Below, in pieces: positions 15,902 to 24,536 of a DNA stretch of 32,422 nucleotides; the first letter of the stretch is position 1, and each line of letters opens with the position of its first letter. The notes below the pieces were generated by a model. It had not been told where the DNA came from, searched no databases, and saw only the letters and a list, made by a program, of their open reading frames with translations. This stretch comes from a bacterium UBP12_UBA5184. Its GTDB lineage: Bacteria > Vulcanimicrobiota > Vulcanimicrobiia > Vulcanimicrobiales > Vulcanimicrobiaceae. A program made the translations under genes and the position numbers. Location: assembly GCA_002413145.1 (NCBI GenBank), contig DHWK01000110.1, positions 10,091-42,512 of the forward strand, read 5' to 3'.

Positions 15902-16944
15902 GCCGGCGCTCCGACCGGCGCCTGCGCCTCGTACGACATGGTGCCTTTGTATTTCATGGGCGGTTCCTCGACTCCGAAATTCGTCTCCGCGAGTTCGGCG
16001 ACGCGCGCGAATTCCGCGGCGTCCAGGCGCGGCGTGTCGGGCGCTTTGGCGAACTCGATCAGCTGTTCGCGGTCGTAGACGTTCGGCAGCACCGTCATCA
16101 CGCGTGGTTCGGCGAGCAGCCATTGCAACGCAGCCTGCCCGAGCGTGCGGTCGTCGCGCTCCAGGAAGCGGAGCGTCTCGACTTTCTTGACGCCGTTGAC
16201 CAGCCACGAGCGCGGCCGGTGGCTGCGATGATCGCTTGGCGGAAAGGTCGTCTCGAGCGTGTACTTCCCTTCGAGCATCCCACTCGCGTGTGGCACGCGG
16301 ATCTGATAGCCGGTCGAGGCGTGGGCCTCGTCGGCCGCGCGAATCATCTCGTTGCCCGGGAACTGCTCGAGGATGTTGTAGATCATCTGAACGTTGGCGG
16401 CGTTGCGTTGTTTGGCGGCCTCGCAACCTTCGACCAACCAGCCGATCGCGGGCCCCAGCGCGACGCCGTACATGCGGATCTTGCCCTCACGCTTGAGGTC
16501 CTCGAGCAGGGCGAACAACTCGTCGCTTTCGACTTGCGCTAGCCGCGCGTTGTGGATCGAATAGATGTCGATCGTCTCGGTGTTGAGCCGCTTGAGCGAC
16601 TGTTCGAGTGCGAAGCGCACGAATTCGGGCGAAAAATCTTGCGGGATCTCCGTCTGCCCCTTTCGTTCGCCGCCGTAGGTGTACCAGTCGTAACCGAATT
16701 TCGTCGAGTAGACGACCTTGTCGCGCCGCCCCGCGAACGCCTTGGCGAGCTGCGTCTCGCTCCGGCCGTTACCGTAGGTATCGGCGGCGTCGTAGAGCGT
16801 GATCCCGAGATCGAAGGCTTCGTGTAAGAGCTCGACGGCGTCGTCGTCGCTCATCTCTCCCCACCAGCCGGTTGCGGTCGTCCAAAGCCCAAAGCCGACC
16901 GCGCTCACGCTGACGTCGGTTTGCGGATAGGTGCGGTACTGCAT
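15898..16944 (-). CDS. Aldo/keto reductase
   Basis: A 348-residue NAD(P)H-dependent oxidoreductase of the (beta/alpha)8 aldo/keto reductase family. The catalytic tetrad is visible: D52 and Y57 in LYDAADTYGNGRSE, K82 in YSTKFGYD, and H131 in IYSIHNAR. The cofactor-binding end has LGQAALQWLLAEP followed by VMTVLPNVYDREQL. The chosen ATG at 16944 has GGAGG 10 nt upstream; the longer in-frame extension is not protein-like. It is the first gene of a two-gene operon with ridA and is divergent from the decarboxylase. Substrate is not readable from sequence; aldehydes are likely. The subgroup resembles the YajO/potassium-channel-beta-like reductases. Confidence 0.92.
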   Translation of the reverse strand: MQYRTYPQTDVSVSAVGFGLWTTATGWWGEMSDDDAVELLHEAFDLGITLYDAADTYGNGRSETQLAKAFAGRRDKVVYSTKFGYDWYTYGGERKGQTEIPQDFSPEFVRFALEQSLKRLNTETIDIYSIHNARLAQVESDELFALLEDLKREGKIRMYGVALGPAIGWLVEGCEAAKQRNAANVQMIYNILEQFPGNEMIRAADEAHASTGYQIRVPHASGMLEGKYTLETTFPPSDHRSHRPRSWLVNGVKKVETLRFLERDDRTLGQAALQWLLAEPRVMTVLPNVYDREQLIEFAKAPDTPRLDAAEFARVAELAETNFGVEEPPMKYKGTMSYEAQAPVGAPA

Positions 16945-17041
16945 GAATGGAAATCCTCCGAGAGCGTGCTTTCGCAGCGGCGGTATGAGGTTCCGGCTCG
17001 CTCGCAAGGAAGCCGGTGCGCCCGCTCGCAACTCGGGCCGC

Positions 17042-18478
17042 GTGGACCCCTCGAACGAGAGGCTGGATTTTCGGGCGGCCTTCGAACGCGCCGAACGCTG
17101 GATCGAAGCCTATTATCAGGATCCGCGACAATTTCCGGTGCTGGCGCGCGTCGCGCCGGGCTACCTCGCGCGAGCGCTGCCCGCCGAAGCACCCGAAGCG
17201 CCCGAGCCCTTCGATACGATCTTCGCCGACTTTGAACGGCTCATTCTGCCCGGCATCACGCATTGGAACCATCCACGCTTCTTTGCGTACTTCGCCATCA
17301 GTGCCGCGCCGATCGCCGTTATCGCCGAGGCGCTGGCCGCCGCCCTCGACGTCAATGCGATGGCCTGGAAGACCTCGCCCGCCGCGACTGAATTGGAAGA
17401 CGTCACCCTCGAGTGGTTGCGCAAACTCGTAGGACTCGACGCCGGATTTCACGGCATCGTCTACGACACCGCATCGATCAGCGGGTTCACCGCTCTCGCC
17501 GCGGCCCGCGAAGCGCTCGATCTCGAAATTCGCGAGCGCGGGATGGCCGGGCGCGACGATCTGCCGATTCTGCGCGTCTACCAGACCGAACACACCCATT
17601 CCCACATCGAAAAGGGCGCGATCGCGCTCGGCATCGGTCGCGAAAACGTGGTGAAGGTAGCGTGCGACGAAAATTTCGCGATGCAGCCCGCGGCGCTCGA
17701 CGCGGCGCTCGCCGCCGATCTCGCGCGGGGTCTCAAGCCGATGTGCGTCGTCGCGACCGTCGGCACGACGTCGACGACTTCGTCGGATCCCGTTCCGGCG
17801 ATCGCCGAAATTGCCAAGAGGCGCGGCGTTTGGCTACACGTCGATGCGGCCTACGCCGGCCCGGCCGCGATCTTGCCGGAGTTTCGACATATTCTCGCGG
17901 GCAGCGAGGGTGCCGATTCGCTCGTCCTCAACCCGCATAAATGGATGTTCGTCCCGGTCGATCTGTCGGTACTCTATCTCCGCAACATGGACGTCTTGCG
18001 CCGCGCGTTCAGCCTCGCGGCCGTTTACCTCGAACTCCCCGACGAACCGGTCCACAACTATATGGATTACGGCCTTCAGTTAGGTCGCCGCTTTCGCGCC
18101 CTGAAGCTCTGGTTTGCGTTACGCCACTACGGCGCCGAAGGGATGCGGGCGCGGTTGCGCGGCCACATCGCGCTGGCGCAAGAGTTCGCGACGTGGATTG
18201 ACGCGGCACCGGACTGGGAGGTCATGGCGCCGCATCCCCTCTCGGTCGTTTGCTTCCGCCACGCGCCCGCAGGACTCGAAGGCGAGGCGCTCGACGCTCA
18301 CAACGGACGCATCATGGACGACGTGAACGCGAGCGGCGAGGCGTTCATCTCGTCGACGAGACTGAACGGCCGCCTCGCGCTGCGGCTCGCGATCGGCAAC
18401 GAGCGCACGACCCGCGACGACGTCCGCGCAGCCTGGCGCCTTTTCCGCCGAGCGGCGGCGCCTGCGGCGGCGAACTAA
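17042..18478 (+). CDS. Pyridoxal-dependent decarboxylase, aromatic-L-amino-acid decarboxylase type
   Basis: A group II PLP decarboxylase of 478 residues. PLP-binding features are the HxH-type segment EHTHSHIEKGAIALGIG, the cofactor-nitrogen aspartate in WLHVDAAYAG (D268) and the Schiff-base lysine in NPHKWMF (K300). TASISGFTALAAAREALD supplies the phosphate-binding part. These match tryptophan/DOPA/phenylalanine decarboxylases of bacteria and eukaryotes. GTG 17042 gives a product of family length beginning DPSNERLDFRAAFERAERWIE. In-frame ATGs at 16985 and 16931 would add basic, non-homologous residues, and none of the three has a strong ribosome site. The last 4 bp overlap the convergent GGDEF gene. 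The amine product is not determinable; aromatic amines such as tryptamine or phenethylamine are the family's usual products. Confidence 0.88.
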   Translation: MDPSNERLDFRAAFERAERWIEAYYQDPRQFPVLARVAPGYLARALPAEAPEAPEPFDTIFADFERLILPGITHWNHPRFFAYFAISAAPIAVIAEALAAALDVNAMAWKTSPAATELEDVTLEWLRKLVGLDAGFHGIVYDTASISGFTALAAAREALDLEIRERGMAGRDDLPILRVYQTEHTHSHIEKGAIALGIGRENVVKVACDENFAMQPAALDAALAADLARGLKPMCVVATVGTTSTTSSDPVPAIAEIAKRRGVWLHVDAAYAGPAAILPEFRHILAGSEGADSLVLNPHKWMFVPVDLSVLYLRNMDVLRRAFSLAAVYLELPDEPVHNYMDYGLQLGRRFRALKLWFALRHYGAEGMRARLRGHIALAQEFATWIDAAPDWEVMAPHPLSVVCFRHAPAGLEGEALDAHNGRIMDDVNASGEAFISSTRLNGRLALRLAIGNERTTRDDVRAAWRLFRRAAAPAAAN

Positions 18479-19887
18479 ACGACGCGAAGGTGCGGGATCT
18501 GTTCTTCCTCGGTCCGGTGGCGCGCGATGCGGTTTCGTCCCAGGTGCTTGGCGTTATAGAGCGCCCGATCGGCCTGCTCGCGAAACGCGAGCGGGTCGAG
18601 GTCACCGTCGGTGACGGCGATGCCGATGCTCGCCGAGAGAAGACGGAACGAGACGCCGGGCGCATGCTGCAAGCGTAGGCGCAAGATCGCGGTCCGCATC
18701 CGCTCGGCGACGACCATCGCCCCGGCTTCATCGGTGAACGGCAGGACGATTGCGAATTCTTCGCCACCGACGCGCGCGGCAAGGTCGCGCGGACGAATCG
18801 TCACGCTCTTGATCGCCGCGCCGATCGTCTGCAGCGCCGCGTCTCCCGCGACGTGCCCGTAATGATCGTTGTAGCGCTTGAAGTTGTCGATGTCGAGCGC
18901 GAGGAGCGCCGTCGGCGAGTGCAGGAGACGCGTCTCGGCCATAATTTCGGCGAAACGCTCGTCGAAACCGCGCCGATTGAGCAACCCGGTCAGTGCATCG
19001 ACGATCGTTTCCTGGGCGAGTTTTCGGTTATTCGCCACGAATGAGGCGAGCTGGTCGTTAGCGTGCCGCAAGAGCACGACGAGCAAGACGCTCTGCCAGG
19101 CGATCCCTTCGGCGAGCCCGGCATACCACGGCATCGACGATACCTTGTGAGCGATTTCGCCGTCGACGAAGACTTCGCAGGCGAACAGCACCAGTACCAC
19201 GGCCAGCCAAAGATGCAACGTCTTGTTGAGGCCGGTCTTGAACGTCAACGCGGCGCAGACGGCGGCGCACAAGGCCAACAATAAATCTTCGACTACCGAA
19301 TGAAAGGTCGGGGTGAACAGGCCGCCGGGCGTCTGCAAACTGGGAAGCGAGTGCGCGTAGACGAGCAAGAGAACCACGAGTCCGCTCGCGAATCCGACCG
19401 CGACGATCGCAACGTTGCGGACGACGAGGCGCTCGCGCTCGAGCGTGAGTTTCACGCGCGAGAAGTAGGCCTCGGCCCAGACGTATCCGCCGATCATGAG
19501 AATGAAGGCGGCGTGCCAGCAGACCCACAGCCAACCTGCGAACTGCGCCGCGGCCGGCGAGGGCGTCGACGAGGCGAGTTCGAGCGTCGCGAAGACGTAT
19601 GGAATCAAGAGGCCGCCCGTGCAGGCGAACGCGATTCCCAAAATTGCGTGCGGTGGGAAGCTCGACGCCTGATAGAAGTAGCGCAAGACTGCGGCGGTCA
19701 CGATCATCGAGACGATCGCCGCCGAAATCAGCGCCGACGGCAATGCCGCCGAGACGCCGGAGATGCTCGTGCCGAAGGGCGACGCTGCGGCCGCGACGAT
19801 GATGCCGAAGCATGCGACAAAGACGGCGGCCCGCCGTTCGGCGTGTCCCGGCTGGGCGCGGTCCTTGGTGACGCCGACGTTCGTCAT
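18475..19887 (-). CDS. Membrane diguanylate cyclase (MASE4-like sensor + GGDEF)
   Basis: A 470-residue protein. The N-terminal half (about 20-290) has around eight hydrophobic helices and resembles the MASE4 membrane sensor domain, notably the WLWVCWHAAFILMIGGYVW segment. The C-terminal half is a GGDEF domain with DALTGLLNRRGFDE, DIDNFKRYNDHYGH and the active-site signature GGEEF (374-378). The inhibitory I-site RxxD is present as RPRD at 365-368, exactly five residues before the signature, so the enzyme is probably active and product-inhibited. Role: synthesis of cyclic di-GMP in response to an unknown membrane-perceived cue. It follows glutamine synthetase on the same strand after a 79-nt gap, so it may have its own promoter. 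Its stop overlaps the convergent decarboxylase stop by 4 bp. Confidence 0.92.
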   Translation of the reverse strand: MTNVGVTKDRAQPGHAERRAAVFVACFGIIVAAAASPFGTSISGVSAALPSALISAAIVSMIVTAAVLRYFYQASSFPPHAILGIAFACTGGLLIPYVFATLELASSTPSPAAAQFAGWLWVCWHAAFILMIGGYVWAEAYFSRVKLTLERERLVVRNVAIVAVGFASGLVVLLLVYAHSLPSLQTPGGLFTPTFHSVVEDLLLALCAAVCAALTFKTGLNKTLHLWLAVVLVLFACEVFVDGEIAHKVSSMPWYAGLAEGIAWQSVLLVVLLRHANDQLASFVANNRKLAQETIVDALTGLLNRRGFDERFAEIMAETRLLHSPTALLALDIDNFKRYNDHYGHVAGDAALQTIGAAIKSVTIRPRDLAARVGGEEFAIVLPFTDEAGAMVVAERMRTAILRLRLQHAPGVSFRLLSASIGIAVTDGDLDPLAFREQADRALYNAKHLGRNRIARHRTEEEQIPHLRVV

Positions 19888-19966
19888 ATAACGCTACATC
19901 GGCACATCGGCGTGGAATCTAAGATGTCAGCCGGCACACAGTTTGAGCGTCCGCCCGTTCGGCCGG

Positions 19967-21322
19967 TCAGTAGACTCGAAGGTACGCCTCGCGCTCCCAG
20001 GGGTGAACGGCGCGCCGGTAGCGCTCGTACTCTTCGAGTTTGGCATCGCGGAACGCGTGGTAGACGTGATCGCCGAGGGCGCCTCGCACCACAACGTCCG
20101 TGTCGAGTTCGGCCAAGGCTTGACGCAGCGATTTGGGGAGCATTCGGATGCGGCGCGAGTCGCGTTCGCGATCGTTGAGATCGTAGGTCGAGCCGAGCAG
20201 CGGGTCGCCCGGCAGCAGATGGTGGCGCATGCCGTGTGCGATGCTCGCGACCAGGACTGCCATGGCGAGATACGGATTGCAGGATGCGTCGGCGCTGCGG
20301 ACCTCGATCCGCTGCACGCCGCCTTGCGGCGACGGGACGCGCACGAGCGCGTTCGCGCTGCGGTACGACCAGGCCGTATAGATCGGCGCATCCCATGCGG
20401 CGACGAGCCGCTTGTATGAATTCACCGTCGGGTTGCAGACGGCCGTGAACGCCGGCGCGTGTTCGAGCAGTCCTCCGATCGCGAAGAGGGTTTCTTCGGT
20501 CAACTCCCCGGCCTCATCGGCCGCGGCGCCGTCGCCGGGCGCCGAGGTCGTGAAATAGACGTGCACGCCGCTGCCGGCGCACGTCTCGAGCGGCTTGGGC
20601 ATGAAGGTCGCGTGCAAACGATGACGCGCGGCGACGTGCTTGGCGACCGTACGGGTTGTGAGGAGCGCGTCGGCAGTTGCGAGCAACGGCCCCTCGTTGA
20701 GATCGACTTCGTGCTGCCCGGCGCCGTGCTCGTGATGGGCGCTCGCCACCGAGAGGCCCATCGCCTCGAGCGACTTCGCGATGTCGAGGCGAGCGGCTTC
20801 GCCCCGATCGGATTCGTCGCTATCGAAGTACGAGCCGACGTCGGAAGTGCGGACCGTCGGAGCGCCGTCGGCGTCGAGGTCGAAGAGATAGAACTCGATC
20901 TCGAGGCCGGCGCGCACCGCCGCCATGACGTCGCCGGCATCTTCCAGCGCGCGGCGTAGCGTCGTGCGCGGACAGCCCTCGAAGGGCTCGCCGTCGGGGG
21001 TCGCGATATCGCAGATGAGGCGCGCCTCGACGTTCTCCGAGCCCGCCGTCCACGGATATACCGCGAAGGTCGCAAGGTCGGGGAGCAGCATCATGTCGGC
21101 TTCCTCGCCGCGCACGAAGCCGTCGATCGAACCCCCGTCGAACGTCACTTTGCCCTCGAGCGCGCTTTCGAGTTCGCCCACCGGGATCGTAACGTTCTTA
21201 CCGATGCCGAGGATGTCGACGAACGAGAGCCTGACGTAGCGAACCTCGCGTTCTTTCGCGATGCGCAAGATATCGCGCTTACTCGGGGCCTTGCGTTCGC
21301 CGTTAACGTGGGTTGAGTGCAT
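19967..21322 (-). CDS. glnA: Glutamine synthetase type I
   Basis: A 451-residue glutamine synthetase, close in length to the GSI-alpha class of Firmicutes rather than the roughly 470-residue adenylylated class. It makes glutamine from glutamate, ammonia and ATP, with Mg2+ or Mn2+ bound by acidic residues. Visible motifs are VTFDGGSIDGFVR, GLEIEFYLFD, HHEHGAGQHEVDL, MPKPLETCAGSGVHVYF, and QRIEVRSADASCNPYLAM. A Tyr-Asp-Leu (STYDLND) sits where adenylylated enzymes carry the modified tyrosine, but the surrounding sequence is not the NLYDLPPEE consensus. The ATG at 21322 overlaps the end of the PucR-type regulator by 20 bp. Gamma-glutamyl-amine ligases are related alternatives; the intact GS motifs favour true glutamine synthetase. 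Confidence 0.9.
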   Translation of the reverse strand: MHSTHVNGERKAPSKRDILRIAKEREVRYVRLSFVDILGIGKNVTIPVGELESALEGKVTFDGGSIDGFVRGEEADMMLLPDLATFAVYPWTAGSENVEARLICDIATPDGEPFEGCPRTTLRRALEDAGDVMAAVRAGLEIEFYLFDLDADGAPTVRTSDVGSYFDSDESDRGEAARLDIAKSLEAMGLSVASAHHEHGAGQHEVDLNEGPLLATADALLTTRTVAKHVAARHRLHATFMPKPLETCAGSGVHVYFTTSAPGDGAAADEAGELTEETLFAIGGLLEHAPAFTAVCNPTVNSYKRLVAAWDAPIYTAWSYRSANALVRVPSPQGGVQRIEVRSADASCNPYLAMAVLVASIAHGMRHHLLPGDPLLGSTYDLNDRERDSRRIRMLPKSLRQALAELDTDVVVRGALGDHVYHAFRDAKLEEYERYRRAVHPWEREAYLRVY

Positions 21323-22520
21323 CGATCGCCATCGCCGTTCGGAGGGTGAGTTGGTCGTGCGCGCTGTCGAGGTCGTAGCCGCTAATTTCGGCGATCTGGC
21401 GCAGCCGATAGAAAACCGTGTGGCGGTGAACCGAAAGTTCGGCCGCCGCCGTCTTCACGTTCTGCCCGACGTCGAAATAGAGCCGCAACGTGCGCACCAG
21501 TTCCGTTTGGTGTTTCTCGTCGTAGGCGCGCAGCGGGGCGAGCACCCGCTGGCCGAAGGCGCGCAGCTCCTCGGAGGTCGCGCCGCCGCGCAGTAAAAGC
21601 GGATAGATGCCGAGGTCGTCATACGGCATGACGCGCGAACCGCCGAAGAGACGACGCGCGATGAACATCGACTCGCGCGCCTCGTCGACGGTCTTGTACG
21701 CCTCGATCGCCGTCGCGGAGCGGCCGACGCCGCCGACGACCTTCAGACCGAAGTGTGCCTTCGTCGCAGCGCGGGGAATCAACGTCGCCGCGGTGCGAAC
21801 GTTCTGCGCGTCGACCTCGAGCGGAGCCGGGCACAAGAAAACGAAGCCGCCGCCGCGTTCGAGAACGACGATCTCGCCGCTCCCGGCACGCAGCGTCTCG
21901 AGCGCGATACGCCGCAGGTCACCGAATTTCGCCGCGGCGCTGGGTTCTTCGAGGCCTTCGGCCTCGAGCGCGACCGCGACGTAACCGGTTGCGAGCGCGA
22001 TCCCGCGCGACGAAGCATCGTCCTTCGCCTCGATCGGATCGTCGTAGGAGCGCGAAAGGAGCCGGTCCCAAAATGATTTCCGTCGATTTTTGCCACCGCC
22101 GGCGTCGCGCGAGAGTTCGACGGCGATCGCCGCGGCCGCCAAACGGATCGCTCCTTGGCGTGAGGCGAGGCCGCCGCCGTTGGAGAAGATCGAAAGCCAG
22201 CCCAGCGGCGCGTCGCCGCCTCGAATGCGCAGCGCGAGCGCGTCGTGTGGCTCGCCGGGTAGCTCGAGCCGAACGAAGCCGTCTGGATTCGGCAACGCCC
22301 CGGCGACGAGGTCGCGGATCGATGGCGGCATCGAGCGCGTCCCCGATCCTGCGAGCGCGACGTGCCGCCATTCGCCGTCTTCCACCAAGACGGCGGCGTT
22401 GAGCGCGCCGGCGAGGTGGGTCGCAAGCGCCTTCGCTCCGCCGCCGCTGCTCGCGATCTTGGCGAGGCCTTCGGCGAATGCGACCAGCGCGTCGGGCGAC
22501 GTCAGCGTCTCATCGATCAT
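21303..22520 (-). CDS. PucR/CdaR-type transcriptional regulator
   Basis: A 405-residue cytoplasmic regulator. The C-terminal helix-turn-helix (about residues 345-400) is characteristic of the PucR family: LRLYFDVGQNVKTAAAELSV then HRHTVFYRLRQIAEISG. It is preceded by a GGDEF-like/PucR middle region (about 185-320) containing KVVGGVGRSATAIEAYKTV. The N-terminal 130 residues look like a small sensory, possibly GAF-like, domain. PucR relatives control purine, sugar-acid or gamma-aminobutyrate use by sensing metabolites. Its 20-bp overlap with glnA suggests it controls nitrogen assimilation locally, which is inference. The start ATG at 22520 is 19 nt after the racemase-family stop; AGTAGG abuts the start codon, a poor spacing, so coupling is likely. 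Confidence 0.88.
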   Translation of the reverse strand: MIDETLTSPDALVAFAEGLAKIASSGGGAKALATHLAGALNAAVLVEDGEWRHVALAGSGTRSMPPSIRDLVAGALPNPDGFVRLELPGEPHDALALRIRGGDAPLGWLSIFSNGGGLASRQGAIRLAAAAIAVELSRDAGGGKNRRKSFWDRLLSRSYDDPIEAKDDASSRGIALATGYVAVALEAEGLEEPSAAAKFGDLRRIALETLRAGSGEIVVLERGGGFVFLCPAPLEVDAQNVRTAATLIPRAATKAHFGLKVVGGVGRSATAIEAYKTVDEARESMFIARRLFGGSRVMPYDDLGIYPLLLRGGATSEELRAFGQRVLAPLRAYDEKHQTELVRTLRLYFDVGQNVKTAAAELSVHRHTVFYRLRQIAEISGYDLDSAHDQLTLRTAMAIDALNPR

Positions 22521-22539
22521 CCTACTCGGGATGGACGCG

Positions 22540-23211
22540 TTAGGGGGCTGAATTCCTTTCGACTATTGGCGCACGCGGGGGCGCGGCGAGGCGCTGCAGG
22601 CAGGCCTCGAGGGCGCTGACCACCGGAACCTGAGTCTGCTCGGCTGTCTGCGCCGCATACGGATTCATGCTGAATTGTGCGAGGAAGATCGCATCGACGT
22701 CTGCTGCCGGCCGCACGGCCTCGGCCAGAACCTGGGCATAGCGGGCCGGGTCCTCCTCGGCGTAGGCGAAGGCGTTGTCGCTCAGGAGCGGGATGGCCAG
22801 CGCCGGCCGTCCCAGTTCGGCTGCGACCGCCGCCATGTGCCCTTCGACGATCGAATAGGAAGGCGGGTAGCTTACCGCAAGGCCGATGCGCGTTCCACAG
22901 CCCAAAACCGCCCAAACGCCGGCGTCGTCCGAACGCTCGACGGGGACGCCCAAGTCGGCTCGGAGACGCGCTGCGAAGACGTTGTAGACCGAGCACGAGA
23001 GGATGATGCGACCCTCGTCCCCGCGGAGATGGGGTCTGACGCCCGAGCGCAGCCGCTCGTAGGCGGGTTCGTCTTGGGCGAACGACATCGCTTTGGGGTT
23101 GACTAGACCCGGCACGAGCGCGTGGCGGCAACGCGGCGCGTCCCTCAAGCGTTCGAGCGCTGCCTCGGTTGCTGCAAGTGAGACGGGTGCGGCATGGATG
23201 AAAAGATTCAT
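22540..23211 (-). CDS. Aspartate/glutamate racemase-family protein
   Basis: A 223-residue protein of the Asp/Glu/hydantoin racemase superfamily. The first catalytic cysteine is visible in ILSCSVYN (C73), followed by a family glycine-rich strand VLGCGTRIGLAVSYPPS. The position of the second cysteine is occupied by IFLAQFSM (about 176-182). This AQxSM variant I recall from one-cysteine subfamilies, so classical two-base racemisation may not apply. The ATG at 23211 is 8 nt after the transporter stop; an in-frame earlier start inside the transporter gene would add non-homologous residues. The gene lies between an ion transporter and a PucR-type regulator in a same-strand run. Substrate and reaction are unknown. 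Confidence 0.8.
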   Translation of the reverse strand: MNLFIHAAPVSLAATEAALERLRDAPRCRHALVPGLVNPKAMSFAQDEPAYERLRSGVRPHLRGDEGRIILSCSVYNVFAARLRADLGVPVERSDDAGVWAVLGCGTRIGLAVSYPPSYSIVEGHMAAVAAELGRPALAIPLLSDNAFAYAEEDPARYAQVLAEAVRPAADVDAIFLAQFSMNPYAAQTAEQTQVPVVSALEACLQRLAAPPRAPIVERNSAP

Positions 23212-23219
23212 CGGCCCAA

Positions 23220-24536
23220 TCAGCCCCCGGGTTGAAAAACCAGCTGCACGGTCGAAACGACGGTTAGGAAACCAACTGCGACCACGGTCGCCCATGCGAT
23301 GGCATTGAAAACAAGACCGTTCGTATACGTACCCATGATTCGCCTATTGTTGATCAAGAGCAACATCAGGACCAGCACGATGGGTAAGAGTGCGCCGTTG
23401 AGGACCTGCGAGTAGAAGATGACCCCCAGAAGCGGCGCACCCGGGATGACCACGAAGCCGGCACCGAGGACGATCAAGCCCAGATAGAGCCCGTAGAAGA
23501 TCGGCGCCTCGCCGAAGCGGTGGTTTACCCCCGATTCGAAGCCGAAGGCTTCGCAGACGTAGTAAGCGGTCGAAAGCGGAAGGATTGAGGCGGTGAAGAT
23601 CGCCGCGTTGAGCAGCCCGAGCGCGAACAGGAGCGAGGCATATTTACCGGCCAGCGGTTGCAACGCGGCGGCGACGTCGCTGGCGTCGTTGATGGTCAGC
23701 GGATGGTGCCCAGGCGGGACGTGGGCGTTGAAGACAAAGATTGTCGCCGCGCTCGATACGATGATGAAGAAGGCGATGATGTCGGTGAAGAGCGCTCCGG
23801 AGATAACGTCCAGGCGCGAGTAAGGGTAATCTTTGATCCGAACGCCCTTCTCGACGATCGCCGACTGGATGTAGAATTGCATCCAAGGAGAGATCGTCGT
23901 GCCGATGACGCCGACGGCGGTCAGGATATACGCTTTGGTGGGCGTGAAATGTGGAACGAGGGTTTGGCGGATCACGTCGCCCCAGGGCGGGTGCACCACG
24001 AGGGCGCTCACGACGTAGGTGAGATAGATCGCGCAGAAAATGAAGAAGATGCGCTCGACGATCTTGTAGCTTCCGCGCGTCACGGTCACGTAGACGAACG
24101 CCGCCGCGGCGGCGACCAGGAAAAACTTGAACGCGTAGTCGCCGAACAGCGGCACGTATTGGTGGATGATCGGCGCGATCGACGCGACCCCCGCGAACTC
24201 TGAGGCCGTGTTGCCGAGGTCGCCGAGGACGAACAACAGGAGCACGACCGCGGTGACTTGGACCCCGAAATTCTCGCGGATGAGGTCCGCGAGTCCCTTG
24301 CCGGTCACCGCGCCCATGCGGGCGCACATTTCCTGGGTGACGACGAGGGCCACCGTCACCGGGATGAGCAGCCAGAGCATCGAGTAGCCGAACTGCGCTC
24401 CGGCGATCGAATACGTCGTGATGCCGCCGACGTCGTTGTCGGCATTGGCGGTGATGATGCCCGGGCCGACGATCGAGAAGAACATGATGAGTTGCCGCCA
24501 GCGGCTCGGGCGGCGGCGGGTCTCAGTCGGCTGCAT
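23220..24536 (-). CDS. Nramp-family divalent metal transporter, divergent metal-site motifs (possible Mg2+/Mn2+ importer)
   Basis: A 438-residue polytopic protein of about 11 helices with the Nramp/LeuT-like layout. TM1 reads GPGIITANADNDVGG (D33-N34-D35 then Gly-Gly), where canonical Nramps have Asp-Pro-Gly-Asn. TM6 reads GTTISPWMQF (212-221), where canonical ones have Met-Pro-His. EMCARMGAVTGKGLADLIRE is a conserved cytoplasmic segment of this subgroup. The altered metal ligands, and above all the Mg2+ riboswitch and MgtE-sensor protein encoded upstream, make magnesium (or Mg/Mn) transport plausible, similar in idea to the Nramp-related magnesium transporters. That substrate is inference. 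The ATG at 24536 lies inside the end of the upstream gene (14-bp overlap), so the two proteins are co-translated. Confidence 0.88.
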   Translation of the reverse strand: MQPTETRRRPSRWRQLIMFFSIVGPGIITANADNDVGGITTYSIAGAQFGYSMLWLLIPVTVALVVTQEMCARMGAVTGKGLADLIRENFGVQVTAVVLLLFVLGDLGNTASEFAGVASIAPIIHQYVPLFGDYAFKFFLVAAAAAFVYVTVTRGSYKIVERIFFIFCAIYLTYVVSALVVHPPWGDVIRQTLVPHFTPTKAYILTAVGVIGTTISPWMQFYIQSAIVEKGVRIKDYPYSRLDVISGALFTDIIAFFIIVSSAATIFVFNAHVPPGHHPLTINDASDVAAALQPLAGKYASLLFALGLLNAAIFTASILPLSTAYYVCEAFGFESGVNHRFGEAPIFYGLYLGLIVLGAGFVVIPGAPLLGVIFYSQVLNGALLPIVLVLMLLLINNRRIMGTYTNGLVFNAIAWATVVAVGFLTVVSTVQLVFQPGG

